Of a DNA stretch of 64,000 bases, positions 47,201 through 55,953 are shown one piece after another. The stretch is taken from NCBI GenBank assembly GCA_013398275.1, contig VZSE01002351.1, positions 600,964-664,963 on the forward strand. Reading direction: 5' to 3'. Each line of letters starts with the position of its first letter. Positions within the stretch are counted from its first letter, which is position 1. A program made the translations under genes and the position numbers. The notes under the pieces were generated by a model that did no database searches, was not told where the DNA came from, and worked only from the letters and a program-made list of their open reading frames with translations. The stretch comes from Promerops cafer (Eukaryota > Chordata > Aves > Passeriformes > Nectariniidae).

Positions 47201-49121
47201 GCTTTATTCTTTAAGGAGAAATCAAGATTTCTCGTAAACATTTTGAAGAAGCTTTTAGGAAAGTGAAGTCTTCAGTGTCCAAACAGGTAAGGGAATATTC
47301 CAGTATGCAAAGCTCATTACTCCCTTGGGAAGGACCCTCTTCTGATGCTGGAGATGGGTGGGAATGGTTAAGGTTGCAGCATACTTAGATGGATTTCAAA
47401 CTGAGACTACCTGTTTCTGCATTAAACAAACCTGATGTTTGTGTTAAGGTCAGAAATTAAAACCTCCCTTTTCAGCTGCAGATGATGCAGTGCGTGTAGA
47501 TGGCTTACCAAGATATCAAGGTTACTTTCTAGTGTGGTGCCTTGGACTTCATTGACATTCCCAGATTGATTATTAACCTGGCCCTAAGCTCTTCTGTCTG
47601 CTGAGTTTTCAGCTAGAAGTCAAGGCCTTTAGAGTGCACCATATCCTGCCACAACCTTTCCTGCCCCATGATGATGACACACAAAGATGCTCAGCCTTTT
47701 CTGTTGATGTGCAAGAGATGTAAATTTGAGATGGGATATAAAACACCCTTTATGATCTTAGTTATTTCTTATCACTCTTTCTATTATTTGGATTTGACAA
47801 GGAAGTTTGTTGTAAATGTTTCCTTATGCCCTTTTCCTTTTAATGACTGAAAGGAAAGCTGGTCAGTCATCTTAATTACTATAATTTTGAAGTTAATATA
47901 TAGGAATTGCTGTTATTGCAGAGCTTGTGTCTAGGTCTCCATGTGTTGCCAAGACTGTACTGCATCCAGAATACATTAATGTATTCACATGTAAAACTAG
48001 CCAGAGAGAAGTTAGTAAACTATTTCCTTTCATTATTATTGTATTTTGATGGTCAGTGACCTTTCATAAAATTTAAAATTATCTGTGGCTCCAAGAACCT
48101 TTAAAGATGATGCTGGTTGTTGTTTTCCCTTTGCTAATCACTAAGCAAACAGCCACAAAAATTTAAAACATATCCTCTAACATAGCAATGACTGTTAAGT
48201 ATTAGAACATATTCCTTCTGGTTAACCAAAAATGTTATTCTGCATCTCAAAGGCAGCTTAAGTATCATGTATCTGAGAGTCCTATATTTCAATTATATTC
48301 ATCTGAAGACTTGTCAGTTAGGTATTTTGAAATATCTTTTGCAGTACAAGATACTTATCTCCCATTTCCAGCTGCTACTTCCTATCTGCTAGACAAATTC
48401 AGTCTTATAAAAACTCTACAGACCTTGCTATGATACTGGAAAACTAAAAAAAAAAAAAGGCTAAAAATGCTGCATCTTACTGATCTAGGGCATCTACCTC
48501 TTCTATCCCATACACATCTCTGTGTTTGGTTTAATTGGTTGACTCAAGATAAACAAAAAAAATAATTCTTAAAGCTGTGGACAGACATCACCTTCTGAAG
48601 CCAGATGTTTCAGTGGAAGTACTCTGTTCCTCAAAACTCTCATTTTGAGTGACCAGTGAAAAGGGTTAAGGAACAGTTAAGTTAGACTAGCAAAGGATGA
48701 TCTTGTCTGTTCATTGTGCAGAACGAGATGGGGGAGGAAAGTGTCAGTTCAGCAGCTCCTGTGGTGGAGGGCAGTGCCTTTCTCAGTGAAGCTGCCATCT
48801 AACCTAGCATGGCAGCAGGAACTCTAAGAACTCTGCCTGAGGCCTCTGGGAATTACACGCCATGGGTGACTCTCCCTGGAGAACCTCATTCATGAGCCAG
48901 GGTATGGGGGGTTTGCCTTATTTAGGTTTTTGTTTGTAAATGCTTTAAAATGCGGCTAGTGACTCATAGAGCTGGTTTGTTTCACTTGCTTAAATAATAC
49001 ACAAAGTCACTTTTAAATATTGTGTAATTTTTTACTGCTGTCTGAGGTATTTTTCCTCTTCTCTTGGCACTGTTAGGATCAAATAATGTATGAAGAACTG
49101 CATCAGTCGCTGTGCAGGTGA
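11145..49121 (+). CDS. NVL: NVL, nuclear VCP-like AAA+ ATPase (complete, 23 coding exons)
   Basis: Type II AAA+ ATPase of the nucleolus. In mammals the long isoform (NVL2) drives late steps of 60S subunit assembly, working with the MTR4/exosome, WDR74 and RPL5. Coding exons: 11145-11201, 13142-13215, 13763-13815, 13906-14002, 14865-14919, 15460-15723, 16535-16658, 16946-17022, 17298-17432, 18865-18966, 20805-20922, 21408-21552, 23817-24087, 26295-26513, 27111-27215, 27963-28025, 29184-29303, 29992-30091, 37900-38006, 41673-41749, 43247-43335, 47216-47286, 49077-49121. Together they give 2568 bases and 855 residues (human 856) with no frame break; all introns are GT-AG. Order: N-terminal nucleolar domain (1 to about 75), acidic linker, basic nuclear signal (about 212-224), D1 with Walker A 297-304 and Walker B 352-357, variable linker (about 480-545), D2 with Walker A 621-628 and Walker B 676-681. 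The start ATG has G at -3. Confidence 0.97.
11545..11733. repeat. Interrupted TG/TA microsatellite
   Basis: About 190 bases of alternating GTGTGT and ATATAT blocks with interspersed TACATG-like steps, in NVL intron 1. It abuts the 5' end of a CR1 fragment. It produces long Tyr/Ile/His-rich chance reading frames on both strands. Confidence 0.9.
11734..11943 (+). mobile_element. CR1-type LINE fragment, 3' end
   Basis: The sequence carries the typical avian CR1 tail: GGAAGAATTTCTTCACAGA, the GGCTGCCCAGGAGGTGGTGG stretch, GGAAAGGCTGGATGTG, TTGGACTTGATGATCTCAGA and TTTTCCAACCTAAATGAT, ending in TTCTGTGAT. It is 5' truncated at the microsatellite, in the same direction as NVL, in intron 1. Confidence 0.9.
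13142..13215 (+). CDS. NVL: NVL coding exon 2
   Basis: Encodes YLASHKCGQYVDIGILASDL then QKTY plus two bases of serine. It is part of the winged-helix-like N-terminal domain, which in the human protein binds nucleolin. The acceptor is TTTCAG and the donor GTGAGC. Confidence 0.92.
13763..13815 (+). CDS. NVL: NVL coding exon 3
   Basis: 53 bases that complete serine and encode VDYGRRKRNAFRIQVAK plus one base of valine. The basic RRKR stretch is conserved. A long T run with CAG forms the acceptor. Confidence 0.92.
13906..14002 (+). CDS. NVL: NVL coding exon 4
   Basis: Encodes FEIISNEKEREDLAVLESEH, then VAKRARQQEKN and two bases of glutamate. This matches the end of the human N-terminal domain. 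It lies only 90 bases from exon 3, so the intron between them is very short and both lie in one continuous open frame. Confidence 0.92.
14865..14919 (+). CDS. NVL: NVL coding exon 5 (acidic linker)
   Basis: Short exon encoding TTGSGTDDSDYDDYPEDL after completing glutamate. It is strongly acidic and aligns with the human stretch around SSMEDYPD, but the human methionine used by the short isoform NVL1 is absent here. Confidence 0.88.
15460..15723 (+). CDS. NVL: NVL coding exon 6 (linker)
   Basis: 264 bases, 88 codons, opening with STNHMNSSLLSLYKKGNPDS and containing GGWFIDKTP, both conserved in vertebrate NVL. The middle is rich in Ser, Thr and Pro and probably disordered. The donor is GTACTT. 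Confidence 0.92.
16535..16658 (+). CDS. NVL: NVL coding exon 7 (nuclear localisation signal)
   Basis: Encodes a lysine/arginine cluster, RKKTKGRRAKRKKG, at about residues 212-225, followed by the conserved DIDGEIESTLLKK. The cluster fits the nuclear/nucleolar targeting signal known for this family. Confidence 0.92.
16946..17022 (+). CDS. NVL: NVL coding exon 8 (start of D1)
   Basis: Encodes VRNKGSELYHPSVKFEDVGG then NDETLK. The VKFEDVGG segment is the usual entry into an AAA domain of the VCP family. Confidence 0.94.
17298..17432 (+). CDS. NVL: NVL coding exon 9 (D1 Walker A)
   Basis: 45 codons carrying GPPGCGKT at residues 297-304, intact. The preceding strand reads RGFLLHG where human NVL has RGVLLHG, a conservative change next to the P-loop. 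Confidence 0.95.
18501..18522. repeat. Perfect inverted repeat, 9-base arms
   Basis: CTGTAGCAC at 18501-18509 and its exact reverse complement at 18514-18522 are separated by TACT. It lies about 340 bases upstream of NVL exon 10. Confidence 0.8.
18865..18966 (+). CDS. NVL: NVL coding exon 10
   Basis: 34 codons, ELELPMLKVAATEIVSGVSG then ESEQKLRELFEQAV. It includes the D1 pore-loop region and the ESE-type helix that packs against the next subunit. Confidence 0.94.
19831..20403. repeat. CpG-rich block in NVL intron 10, possible unclassified insertion
   Basis: CpG dinucleotides are dense from about 19940 to 20480, while flanking intron sequence has very few. The block is bracketed by two copies of TGCTACTCT (19822-19830 and 20404-20412). 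Next to these lie ATTACTG at the left and its inverse CAGTAAT at the right, which may be target duplications or terminal repeats. No transposon family is recognised, and a chance arrangement is possible. Confidence 0.3.
20805..20922 (+). CDS. NVL: NVL coding exon 11 (D1 Walker B)
   Basis: Contains VLFIDEIDAITPKREVASKD. The catalytic DE pair at residues 356-357 is intact, so D1 should hydrolyse ATP. The exon closes with RRIVAQFLTCMD plus one base. Confidence 0.95.
21408..21552 (+). CDS. NVL: NVL coding exon 12 (D1 sensor 1 and arginine fingers)
   Basis: Contains [20 protein letters not shown] then GRFDREICLGIPDE. Sensor-1 asparagine is residue 403 and the arginine-finger region is R413/R414 and R417. 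All are intact. Confidence 0.95.
23817..24087 (+). CDS. NVL: NVL coding exon 13 (end of D1 and variable linker)
   Basis: The first half, ILQTLCRKLKLPESFEF to LTPGYVGADLMALCREAAMG, is the conserved D1 lid. The second half, from about residue 480, is a Gly/Ser/Glu-rich linker unlike the human one apart from its position. The donor is GTATGT. Confidence 0.93.
26295..26513 (+). CDS. NVL: NVL coding exon 14 (D1-D2 junction)
   Basis: 73 codons. It includes LCIEMNDFIVALSSVQPSAK and VTWADIGALEDVREELTMAI, the conserved entry into D2. Confidence 0.95.
27111..27215 (+). CDS. NVL: NVL coding exon 15 (D2 Walker A)
   Basis: 35 codons with GPPGCGKT at residues 621-628, intact. It opens with APVRNPEQFKALGLTTPAG, nearly identical to human NVL. 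Confidence 0.96.
27922..27945. repeat. Short ATATCT-type microsatellite before NVL exon 16
   Basis: TATATC units repeat and run directly into the pyrimidine tract of the exon 16 acceptor, whose AG is at 27961-27962. Confidence 0.7.
27963..28025 (+). CDS. NVL: NVL coding exon 16 (D2 pore region)
   Basis: 21 codons, AVANESGLNFISVKGPELL then NM, identical in character to VCP-family D2. The acceptor pyrimidine tract merges with a TATATC microsatellite. Confidence 0.95.
29184..29303 (+). CDS. NVL: NVL coding exon 17 (D2 Walker B)
   Basis: 40 codons, from YVGESERAVRQVFQRA to CPRRSDRE, with VIFFDE at residues 676-681. The catalytic DE pair (680-681) is intact. Confidence 0.96.
29992..30091 (+). 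CDS. NVL: NVL coding exon 18 (D2 sensor 1)
   Basis: Begins SGASVRVVNQLLTEMDGLE and ends with IMAATNRP plus one base. Sensor-1 asparagine is residue 724. The acceptor AG is 29990-29991; an AG four bases on (29995-29996) would break the frame, so the first is chosen. Confidence 0.94.
33297..33356. repeat. Imperfect TTA/TTG trinucleotide microsatellite
   Basis: About 20 units of TTA, TTG and GCTATTA-type variants in NVL intron 18. Confidence 0.85.
36878..37016 (-). mobile_element. CR1-type LINE fragment, 3' end
   Basis: In plus orientation it begins AGAATCATTTAGGTTGGAAA and continues through AGACCTCAAAGATCATGGAG, CCCAGCACTGCCAAGTCCAC and CACTAAACCGTGTCCCCAAG to CTCCAGGGATGGTGACTCCA. This is the reverse complement of the CR1 3' end. 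About 140 bases remain, 5' truncated, in NVL intron 18. Confidence 0.92.
37900..38006 (+). CDS. NVL: NVL coding exon 19 (D2 arginine fingers)
   Basis: Completes aspartate, then IIDPAILRPGRLDKTLYVGL and PPPEDRLAILKTITK. Residues R735 and R738 are in the arginine-finger region. It follows the largest intron of the gene (7.8 kb). Confidence 0.95.
41673..41749 (+). CDS. NVL: NVL coding exon 20
   Basis: Encodes DGTRPPLDSDVSLEEIA then YSQHCDCY and two bases of threonine, in the D2 lid. The aligned human stretch differs at IAGDLRCDCYT. Confidence 0.92.
42415..42660. repeat. Long G/T-rich tract
   Basis: About 245 bases made almost wholly of G runs and T runs on the plus strand, with GGGG groups separated by T-rich spacers (NVL intron 20). 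It yields a spurious Phe/Gly/Leu-rich reading frame. Several GGG clusters could in principle form G-quadruplexes on the coding strand. Confidence 0.8.
43247..43335 (+). CDS. NVL: NVL coding exon 21
   Basis: Completes threonine, then [29 protein letters not shown] and one base of glycine. [11 protein letters not shown] is the conserved D2 lid helix. Confidence 0.94.
47216..47286 (+). CDS. NVL: NVL coding exon 22
   Basis: Completes glycine, then EIKISRKHFEEAFRKVKSSV and SKQ, the last lid helix of D2. An 18-base A run sits about 157 bases upstream in the intron. Confidence 0.93.
49077..49121 (+). CDS. NVL: NVL terminal coding exon 23
   Basis: Encodes DQIMYEELHQSLCR and stops at TGA (49119-49121). 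This matches the human tail DQIMYERLQESLSR. The acceptor is TGTTAG. Confidence 0.93.
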   Translation, partial: DQIMYEELHQSLCR

Positions 49122-49305
49122 CACATTTGGACAATTCCCAAAAGAGACTCACTTGAAATGAGTGCTGCAGTTCCTGTGCCTGTTTTCAAGAGGCAGGATG
49201 GAAAGAAGCTGTACTAAATCCATCTCTCAACTTTTTATAGTGCACCTGAAAAAAAGGTCATCACTACCTACTGCTCTAAAGCATCCTTAATTTAACTGTT
49301 TCCAG

Positions 49306-49311
49306 AATAAA
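49306..49311 (+). terminator. Candidate NVL poly(A) signal
   Basis: AATAAA about 185 bases after the NVL stop codon, giving a short 3' untranslated region of about 200 bases. It is the first canonical hexamer downstream. Confidence 0.55.
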
Positions 49312-52300
49312 AGATACAATACGTTCCTTCTTAAAACCATTTACATTTTCCAAATGAATGCTTTTAGTGCTAAAAAGCTAACACCATTCTGATCTATTTG
49401 GTGCCCTGAATCAGAAATCTCTGAGGCACAGGCTAACCCTTCCAAGTGTTGACACTGCTCAAATAGCTGTTTTCAACCATCAGAGAAAATGGCTGTGTTT
49501 TCCAGAACAAGGACACTGAAAGAAGCACTGGGAGGACAGAGCTGTGAAAGTAGGCTGGGAAAGTGCTGCACAGGATATTATCACACCATTAATCATGCAT
49601 TTTCCGAGTACAGTGACACATGATTGTGCCAGCACAGGTTCTCAGAGCTGCTAACAGCTTCCTTCCACCTTTCCAAAATAAACTGCCCACAGATGGCAAG
49701 CTGGGAAGGTTACCTAGGAGAGAGTAAAGTTTGGAAATTGGAGAAGTGCTATGATACTATGATTCAACCTAGGAAACATTAGCGTTAAGAGGTACTTAAC
49801 AAGCTGGTTCTTAATTATTTTTCTTAAACAGATAAATTTTCAAAATCAGGAAGCATCCAAGACAAAACACTGAAAAGTGACAGATTATGAAACCTACAAG
49901 CCTCCAGGGAAAAACCCCAATGAAACAGTTTTTGTAAGCAACATTGAATCTGTAAGCATCCTCCCCTACTTATTTAAACACTTAAGAGTGAGATCATTTA
50001 ATCTTCTACTTGAATTCATTTAAACAAATACCCTGAACAACCAGATAACTTTAAAACTGACCATCTTGATAGAGAATCTTAAATTCTTCTCAGAATTACC
50101 AGCTAACAAGAAATCTTGCTGCACATTTTTACCTAAAGATACATGTTGAAGGTTATCACATGTAACTTGTCACCACAGACTTGCATTTTAAAAATATTGA
50201 TGCTCATGGCAGCTTGTTCTTACCACTGGGATTTTTGCTCAAGATAGGATGACATTCCCTCCCTCTCCTAGGGAAGCTGGAGCCTCAGTGACTCAAATTC
50301 TGACGCATAAGACTAACAAATTAAGTCCCTGTGTATATAAAGCAGATGATGATGATGTGCCTGCTTTTAATTGTAAATCAGGCTTGAAGTTTCAGCTATG
50401 ATTCCCAGAAATCCAAGATGAAGCATCATGATTTTCAATCAACACCAGGTTGGGAGGAAACCTCAATGATCATCTGGTTCAACCTTTCTTGGCAAAAAGC
50501 ACAGTCTAGACATGATGGCTCAGCACCCTGTCCAGCTGAATCTTACAAGTTTGACACTGGGGAATCCACCACTTCCCTGAGGAGATTTTTTACAATGAGA
50601 ATAACCAACTAGTGGAATAGTTTTCCTCATTTCCAATTGGAAGTACCCCTTACCCCTCATCTCTTCCATGTCACTCTTGTAGAAGGGGGATCTCCCTCCA
50701 TCATCTTTGTAACCATCCCTGGAACATGGTGATAAGTTCTCTCCCTAAGCTTTACTTTCTCAATGCTGCACAAACACAGTTCTCTCAGTCTTAGCTCATA
50801 ATACTACAACTGTATAATCATACTGATACACTCAATTCACTTGAGAGGCTGAGTGGACCAATGAAAAGAATAAGTGATTTCTCCTTTATGGATATACAGA
50901 GAAGATTCCTGCTACCATACTTGAGGATAGATGCAGAAGATGAACTTAGGCAAGAGTGGAGTCCTCAAGCCCTGGCATTTCCACCTAAGAATTTACCTTT
51001 CCTTTTATGATGATATTCCTGTGTATATATGGAGCAAGAAAGCAAAGTAGGACTTGCAAGGCAAGATAAGGGAGGAAATGCTGTCAAGGAGTAGTAGTAG
51101 CACTACAGTCTTGTCAAGAGTGCCAGGACAAAACATGTTTATTATTCAAGGTGTCTCATGATCGTTCTTCATAACAGGTGGTAGAGGAAGTAGGGTACAG
51201 GAAGCTTTGAATGCACAAGAAAATCTGAAGTTAAGGTGAAAGGCAGAAAGAGCCAGATCACTCAAGTGTCCATATCCTGTGTGCTCACCTTGTCTGGGCT
51301 CCATGTGCATCAAGAGGCAGGGCAGGGTAGGCAGCTGAATTCCATTTGCCTGCTCACACATAAGTGTTGCACCCACACTGCTCCTTGTGGGAAATTCTGC
51401 TTAGGCTATAGTATGTATCACTAAAAAAACAATGATCCTTTGTACAGAAGAGATCCTTTGTACACAGAAAATGGGAACTGCTTTAAGGAACGAGCCTTTT
51501 CACCCAATAGAGACAAATATTTTGTTCTGCATATGCAGCTACCACCCCTCCTAGCAGACATGCCTCTAGGTTTTGCCTCCAGTCATCTTGTTTCTGTTGT
51601 GACAAGATCAAGAAATTGTTCATCATGCCATTCTCCTCTCCCTTTTCCTGAGGCTAGCAACATATCGAAACCACAAGAATGATCTTGTCCCAGAGCATAG
51701 TAGATGCTAACATAAGCATGGATAGGGGGCAGAGGCAGTGCCGAGCACTGTCAAAAAGAGAAAAGAAAAATGCTCTCTTCATTCTTGGCTCAATAGGAAT
51801 CTTTTTCCACATCTTTGTCCTGACTAAAGTCTTGTATCCCACTTCAGGTTTGATTGTGAAATAGAAGATTTGCTAGAGAAAAGATAGTTATGCAGAGTTG
51901 CAGCTTGCTGTACCACAGGCAGATCCACATGATCCAGACACACCTATTTATCAGATTGTTTTCCTAGGACCTTGCAGAAGCAATGCTGGCAGACCCAGAA
52001 GTGGCTCCTGTGCCTTGCAATGTGCAAGCTAAACAGCAGAACTTGCTTTGCTGTAAGTCTTTTGAGACTTCCAAATTACAGAGGAGTACAGTTTCCAAAA
52101 GCTGTGCCAAACTACTTACACAAGGTTGCTGCTTCAAAGTCACTTTCCTCCTCTTAGTCCAACAGGAATAGGGCAGCCTGCAGTCTGCAGCATTGATGTT
52201 ATCACCTGTTGAACCTCATCATTACATAAGGAATGAACAGCTTTAAGCTCTGCTGTGGCATGCCACTGCATCTGATAGAAGGAATGAATGTCAGGCAGGC

Positions 52301-55300
52301 AGAGGTGAGCCACTGACCTCAGCATCTGACACTGGCCACTTACCATGAACAGATCCATGTCTCAACACCTTTGTCCCATGTGCTCACTGAATGACTTCAT
52401 CAGAGGAGTTCCGAGACACACAGCTGGAAGTCTCAACTGCTTCAACTGCCCTCTCATTCCAGGGAGGAAGCCCTGCCCTGGGTCTGAAATATGGATCTCT
52501 GCAACCAGACAGATGCAGCCATTTAGCACGTTAGTGTTGGGAAGCAGACAGGTTGAACAGCAAATGGGGAACGCCAGAGGCAAGGGTTGTTCTGAAAGAG
52601 GAGCAGACCCACGCCTGTCCTGTGGGAACACTAATGCCTAGTACAGTCACATTGCAGGATGAGTCTTATTCCACTTAAGGAGCGCCGGATAATTGGGGGC
52701 AGGGAGTCATAAAAGGTATGCAAGGAAATTTATTCTGAAAACTGCAGGTTATTCTAAAAGCCCTGAAAGGGATTCAGAGCTCTGCACAATTTAACTGCAG
52801 CTAAAATACATGGGTGACAGTTAAAACTCCTGACTGATTTCACATAAAGGAGATTTTTCCAGACTGACAAACTGAATGGAACAAATCCTAATAAACATGT
52901 AGAAACACCCAAGTTAACTCATTCCATCTGAATAGATTTAGAAAAACAATTGGGTTAACTGTCAGGGCTCTTGATGCTCTTTAGGGTTTAATTTGTTCTT
53001 CACCAATTAGTCGAAGCTCCCTCCAGCTTTCAGATAAAATGTTTCAAAAATTATTCTAACCCCGTTCTGCCAGATATGTTTTAACTGTATTAATGAAAAT
53101 TATTTAATTCCTGAAAACAATAACTAGATGGTTCATCTGTGTTTTTTTAAAAAAATGTTAGTGTTTCGTATTACTACATCACACCTTTGGAGTAAACACC
53201 CCGCTTTCTCCAGTCATACTTTAATTTATTGTTCATTTAGAATATATCAAGTCAAGAAGGGCCAGCTGGTCCTAATTACTTTTACCAGGAGTTCAGAAAT
53301 GCTTCTAATGTTTTCAGGGATGAAACTATGTTGAGTACCTTTCAAATCATCTACTTTTACCAGTTATTATTTATGTTAGCTGCTAAGGCTTTTTATGCAT
53401 TACACAGGAATTATATGCCTAAGAAGGGTTGCTACCAATGCTTGCAAGAATCAGACCATTGTATAGATCCAAACTTAAATCTCACTGCTCAGATTAACCT
53501 AATACAGTAAATTGTTCTCCAATAGGTAGCCAGTAGCAGATGTTTCAGAAAGATTATGGCAAGCAGCACAGATGTCTCCCTCAGAATTCTCCACTGTTCA
53601 GTACCTCCTGAAGTGAAAATAATGTATTTATAATTTGAGTTGGAAGGGAAAATCATAGTCATAACACCTTACGGCCACACTTGCAATTTTAAACAAGAAA
53701 GATGGTGACTTCAGCCCTGTTTAGAAGAAGGAATTCCATGAAGAAGGTAACTAAAACTAACTATAAAATTTTTACTCTGAACTCTGCTTATCTTAAATAT
53801 TCATGTAGGATAACTGCATTTCTTAACTTTAGTTCTTAGCCATAAAACTTAGCAGATACTTTCCATCCTTCATCCAGCTATGAAAAATGATCAACACCAA
53901 AGATAATTTAAGAAACAGAGTGATAGTAAGTGGCTTAAAAAGAAACTGGTTTGCAACTTTTTAAGCCTTTACAAGTATTTCAACCCAAGTCAGTTTTCCT
54001 CTGAGTAGGAAAGAAAGGCAGTTATTCTTTACAGGTCATCTATATCCCCACTCAGTAGAAAGGTCTTAAATCTGCTTTAGAAATACCAAATTTCTCTAAA
54101 GCTTAAGTCCTTCAGCATAAGGGGACCAATCAAAAATTCACCCAGTATTACTTTCATCTTTGCTTTTTAATTACATGTAAAAACACTGGACAAAGTCTAT
54201 TTTGACATTAAACTCCACCCTGAGCAACACACTAGCTACCTCACAGGTTATGGGCATAATGAAGTCACTCTGTAGGTGGTTTGCAGACTTTCATACCACT
54301 TCTATTGCTTAGCCACAGATAAGGGCCCCCACTTAAACAAAACACTCATTAAAACAGCACCACAGTCGAGACCGAGTTAAGATGTACCAGTACAATCTTT
54401 TCAGGCACTCACCTTTTCAAAACAAACAAACAAAGAACAAACGCCCCAAAAAACCACCCCAAAATACAGGAGTTGAAGGCATCTAAAATTGAGTTACAGC
54501 AGCTACAGCTTCCACCTTCCTCAGATTAATGAAGAAAATACCACAGAACCACCATTTGAGATTTAAGGGTGATTTGTAGCCAGTTTTGACTGCTTAAAGC
54601 CATCATCAATGCATTAGAGGGTAGAAGGCAAATCTGCTGTGCTGAGCTACAGAAAGAATCTTTACTGTCCAGCAAGTCTATCTGTTCCCAATGAAAAATT
54701 TCCTAAGCAGGAAGTTTGATAACACCACCTCTCACCACATCTTAATATGTAAGAAAGACAAGTATTTATGGAGGGTACTGTAGGTTTAGGGGAAAAACAC
54801 CAAACAAGATTATTTAACAACCTTTCTGTGTACACAAATGACTAATGTGCTTATAGGTAGTATCGTCAGTCATTGTAGCTAGACTTGTTTGCCAGAACAG
54901 TATCTGTTTCAATCCATTCACTCTTCCATAAAAGCCAAATTTCCAAATAAGTGTAAATATTTATATTTGAAGCCATAGTAACATGGTAATAATTTTTCTT
55001 CAAAGATCAGAAAACCCCCAAACTCTGTAACAAGATTCTTCCAACATGAAACCCCACATCAGGTATATTAAGTTACCTAAATGCCACGTGCTCACAGTAC
55101 ATGCCAACAGAAGCAGCTCAGGCAGTAAGTAGGACCTTTGGAGTTGGCAATACCCTTGAATTCCCCACCTTTCTTTTTTTTTTTTTTTTTAACATGGAAA
55201 AGTCACAGAAGCCATCTCAAAGATACCAGTTTCATTCTGATAGATTGCTCCTTTAAGGTACTCTCAGTAGAAAAGGTGGAACTTCAAAGCATTGCTTCAA

Positions 55301-55806
55301 ATGACACATATTTAAACAAAAGCAGACTGAACATTTCTGTGCAAATTCAGTTCTTCCAACCATCAGTTCAGAAACATTTTCAACAGAATGTTTAAGTTAA
55401 CAAATCATGTTAGTTTAGAATTAACAGGTAATTAACAGCATTTTAAAACTAGTCATCTAAGTAGCATGTTGAGGGCAGTATCCTACATTGAGAACTTTTA
55501 AAATGTTGAGTCAGACAGACATTTTATATAGATTTAACACCTACCAAAGTAAATTCTGTAACAAAGTGATTTTGCATTATGCATATAACACTGATCCTTA
55601 GGCAAACAGAGACACATTAAACCAACGAATCTGAGGACTGTGAGGAATGTTATAGCTGGTTGAAGTCTGCTACAAAATCCTTAAGGATGCATTGCTGTGT
55701 TGCTGTACATCAATTCAGGACACAGGTGAACAGCTTTAGCAGGAAACCTTTATACCAGCCACTTTAAAGCGAGCAGACATTTCAAAGTTTTTTGGTTGCC
55801 AGAAGT
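49312..55806. other. Convergent interval between NVL and DEGS1
   Basis: The two genes point their 3' ends at each other across this 6.5 kb. The right part probably includes the DEGS1 3' untranslated region, but no single poly(A) signal stands out. Minus-strand candidates are an ATTAAA at 54166-54171 and an AATAAA near 53224. One CR1 fragment lies at 50446-50802 and an A/C-rich tract at 54416-54465. The open frames are short and unconvincing. Confidence 0.6.
50446..50802 (-). mobile_element. Older CR1-type LINE fragment
   Basis: Reverse-complement CR1 features: CTGTCCAGCTGAATCTTA, GGGGAATCCACCACTTCCCT, ATGAGAATAACCAACTAGTGG, CATCTTTGTAACCATCCCTG, GGAACATGGTGATAAG, and CACAAACACAGTTCTCTCAG. 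It is more diverged than the other two copies. It lies in the NVL-DEGS1 interval. Confidence 0.8.
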
Positions 55807-55953
55807 TTAATCTTGCTTCACTTCACCCTTTAATTGCCTTTTCATGCGTGAGTATGGGCTGATTGTGTCATCCATCACGAAGTCATACAGCACTTTTATC
55901 CAAGAGTTATATTGGGGCAGGTTGTCATAGTACTCAGCTGCTATTTTCTTCAC
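55807..55953 (-). CDS. DEGS1: DEGS1 terminal coding exon
   Basis: Acceptor CTTCAG, phase 0, then VKKIAAEYYDNLPQYNSW, IKVLYDFVMDDTISPYSRMK and the tail to TAA. Open frame upstream of the acceptor (to 56043) is intron and has no family similarity. Confidence 0.95.
   Translation of the reverse strand: MKKIAAEYYDNLPQYNSWIKVLYDFVMDDTISPYSRMKRQLKGEVKQD

Larger units (their letters stand above)
30092..49076 (+). other. NVL introns 18-22
   Basis: Intron 18 (30092-37899) is the largest and holds a TTA/TTG microsatellite and a CR1 fragment. Intron 19 (38007-41672) contains the longest chance open frame (39222-39656). Intron 20 (41750-43246) has a G/T-rich tract. Intron 21 (43336-47215) has an A run at 47041-47058. 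Intron 22 (47287-49076) shows nothing notable. No coding signal is recognised between the exons. Confidence 0.65.
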